Assembly: GCA_947600015.1 (NCBI GenBank)
Contig: CANQFX010000029.1
Span: 1 to 14,715, forward strand
DNA length: 14,715 nt
Direction: 5' to 3'
Source: an uncultured Bacilli bacterium
GTDB taxonomy: Bacteria > Bacillota_I > Bacilli_A > RF39 > UBA660
The notes under the pieces are model-generated. The model was not told where the DNA came from, ran no database searches, and saw nothing but the letters and a program-made list of their open reading frames with translations. Below, one piece after another: positions 14,163 through 14,715 of this stretch (within the stretch, counting starts at the first letter, position 1; each line of letters opens with the position of its first letter). The position numbers were made by a program, and so were the translations under genes.

Positions 14163-14191
14163 ACTATAATACATTTCTCTTGACTTGTCAA
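14163..14191 (-). promoter_or_regulatory. Promoter of the 86-residue gene
   Basis: On the minus strand: TTGACA (14191-14186), 17-bp spacer, TATAGT (14168-14163), 32 bases before the ATG at 14130. Confidence 0.75.
14180..14191. promoter_or_regulatory. Inverted repeat overlapping the -35 box (possible operator)
   Basis: TTGAC-TT-GTCAA is a perfect 5-bp inverted repeat with a 2-base centre. It covers the -35 box of the 86-residue gene, the position of a repressor site. It is short, and a TTGACA box supplies half of it by itself. Confidence 0.35.
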
Positions 14192-14243
14192 ATCGATTGA
14201 TTGTCGTTTTTTGCTAAATTAGTTTACTAAAATTACATACAAA

Positions 14244-14286
14244 TGCATATTAGTTGCCAATATGCAAGTGTGTTTTTCTAAATTGA
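14244..14286 (-). repeat. Right copy of the inverted repeat with attached hairpin
   Basis: On the minus strand, 14286-14265 reads TCAATTTAGAAAAA then CACACTTG, matching the left copy at 12686-12706 with one extra A. It is followed by a hairpin with 8-bp perfect arms: TGCATATT and AATATGCA (14251-14244 and 14266-14259 as plus-strand positions) around a 7-base loop. The hairpin sequence differs from the left copy, but its place after CACACTTG is the same. The copy begins five bases past the KilA-N gene stop and points towards the 86-residue gene. Confidence 0.8.
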
Positions 14287-14291
14287 CAATG

Positions 14292-14715
14292 TTATTTAGT
14301 TTCAATTAAGTATTTATCAATATTTTCCAATTCTTTTATTCCATTATTATTTTTTAATATTTCCATTTGATTTCTAGCAGAATCATTAAGTTTTATTAAT
14401 CTTTCTTTTTGTGATAATCCTAATTTAATAAATTCGGCATTAGAGTTTTCTAAATTGTTTAATATGACTAAATGTACTAAATCAGTGTAATCTCTAATAT
14501 TTCCTTCTTTAGCCAATTTTGGATTAATTTCTCTCCATTCTTTTGCTGTCATACCAAATAATGCAACATTTAATACATCAGCCTCTTCTGCATATACGTA
14601 TTGTTTTTGTTTTTCTGTTAAGGTTGGCACAATATAATTTTTTATGGCATCTGTATGAATTAAATAATTTGTTTTAGCTAAAACTCTACTAGCATGCCAT
14701 TCAATTTTTTCTTGG
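14292..14715 (-). CDS. KilA-N domain-type protein, C-terminal part (cut by window edge)
   Basis: The minus-strand frame is open from the window edge to the TAA at 14294-14292, about 140 residues. A GTG at 14630 is internal: the frame continues upstream and reads EWHASRVLAKTNYLIHTDAIKNYIV before PTLTEKQ. This, with YVYAEEADVLNVALFGMTAKEWR, GNIRDYTDLVHLVILNNLE and GLSQKERLIKLNDSARNQM, resembles from memory the C-terminal region of bacterial KilA-N domain proteins found in phages and accessory islands. The KilA-N DNA-binding domain itself would lie beyond the window. The role is probably regulatory or phage/mobile-element related. It is likely transcribed towards the 86-residue gene, separated from it by the right repeat and a promoter. 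Confidence 0.75.
   Translation of the reverse strand, partial: QEKIEWHASRVLAKTNYLIHTDAIKNYIVPTLTEKQKQYVYAEEADVLNVALFGMTAKEWREINPKLAKEGNIRDYTDLVHLVILNNLENSNAEFIKLGLSQKERLIKLNDSARNQMEILKNNNGIKELENIDKYLIETK

Noticed and set aside
14292..14630. A complete 112-codon gene starting at GTG 14630
   Set aside because: The frame continues without a stop to the window edge with family-like sequence, so GTG 14630 is internal.
1..14715. CRISPR array or Mycoplasma genetic code
   Set aside because: No regularly spaced repeats were found. UGA is a normal stop here and no in-frame UGA appears in conserved proteins.

Overview
The window is AT-rich and comes from a low-GC, Gram-positive-type bacterium of the Bacillota/Bacilli kind, one that carries sporulation genes. 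UGA is used as stop (for example at 3998-4000 and 12461-12463) and Trp is always UGG in the recognisable proteins, so a Mycoplasma-type code is not in use. Signals include Shine-Dalgarno sites, sigma-A-like promoters (several with a TGn extended -10), a T-box riboswitch and intrinsic terminators. The gene order valS ... SPOR-domain protein ... radC-mreC-mreD-spoIVFA-spoIVFB follows the Bacillus subtilis valS-(folC)-spoIIB-(maf)-radC-(mreB)-mreCD-(minCD)-spoIVFAB chromosome segment, with the genes in brackets missing here. A gut-type uncultured Bacilli lineage would fit, but this is inference.

Left part (1-2548): the 3' end of a repetitive, Tyr/Ser/Gly-rich, probably surface or pilin-associated protein. 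Near its C-terminus is a sharply bounded GC-rich, adenine-poor block (about 558-692). I read this as the variable region of a diversity-generating retroelement (DGR) target. Next is an ABC exporter gene broken by a single-base frameshift near 1840, closed by a terminator at 2530-2559.

Core part (2561-12596): an M3-like zinc metallopeptidase; a T-box with Val specifier GUA controlling an HD-domain hydrolase and valS; a metallophosphoesterase with a strong terminator after it; a membrane-anchored SPOR-domain protein in the spoIIB position; radC; mreC-mreD for cell-wall elongation; and spoIVFA-spoIVFB, the regulator and intramembrane protease of the pro-sigma-K checkpoint. The block ends with tRNA-Ala(UGC), whose promoter overlaps the spoIVFB stop codon.

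Right part (12597-14715): an accessory segment directly downstream of the tRNA. It holds a PhnP-like metallo-beta-lactamase-fold hydrolase facing an 86-residue protein of unknown function. The pair is bounded by two inverted copies of a roughly 21-bp sequence, each followed by a hairpin whose sequence differs but whose position is kept. Beyond the right copy is the C-terminal part of a KilA-N-type protein, cut by the window edge. The best candidates for something undescribed are the variable block at 558-692 and this inverted-repeat-bounded two-gene cassette.
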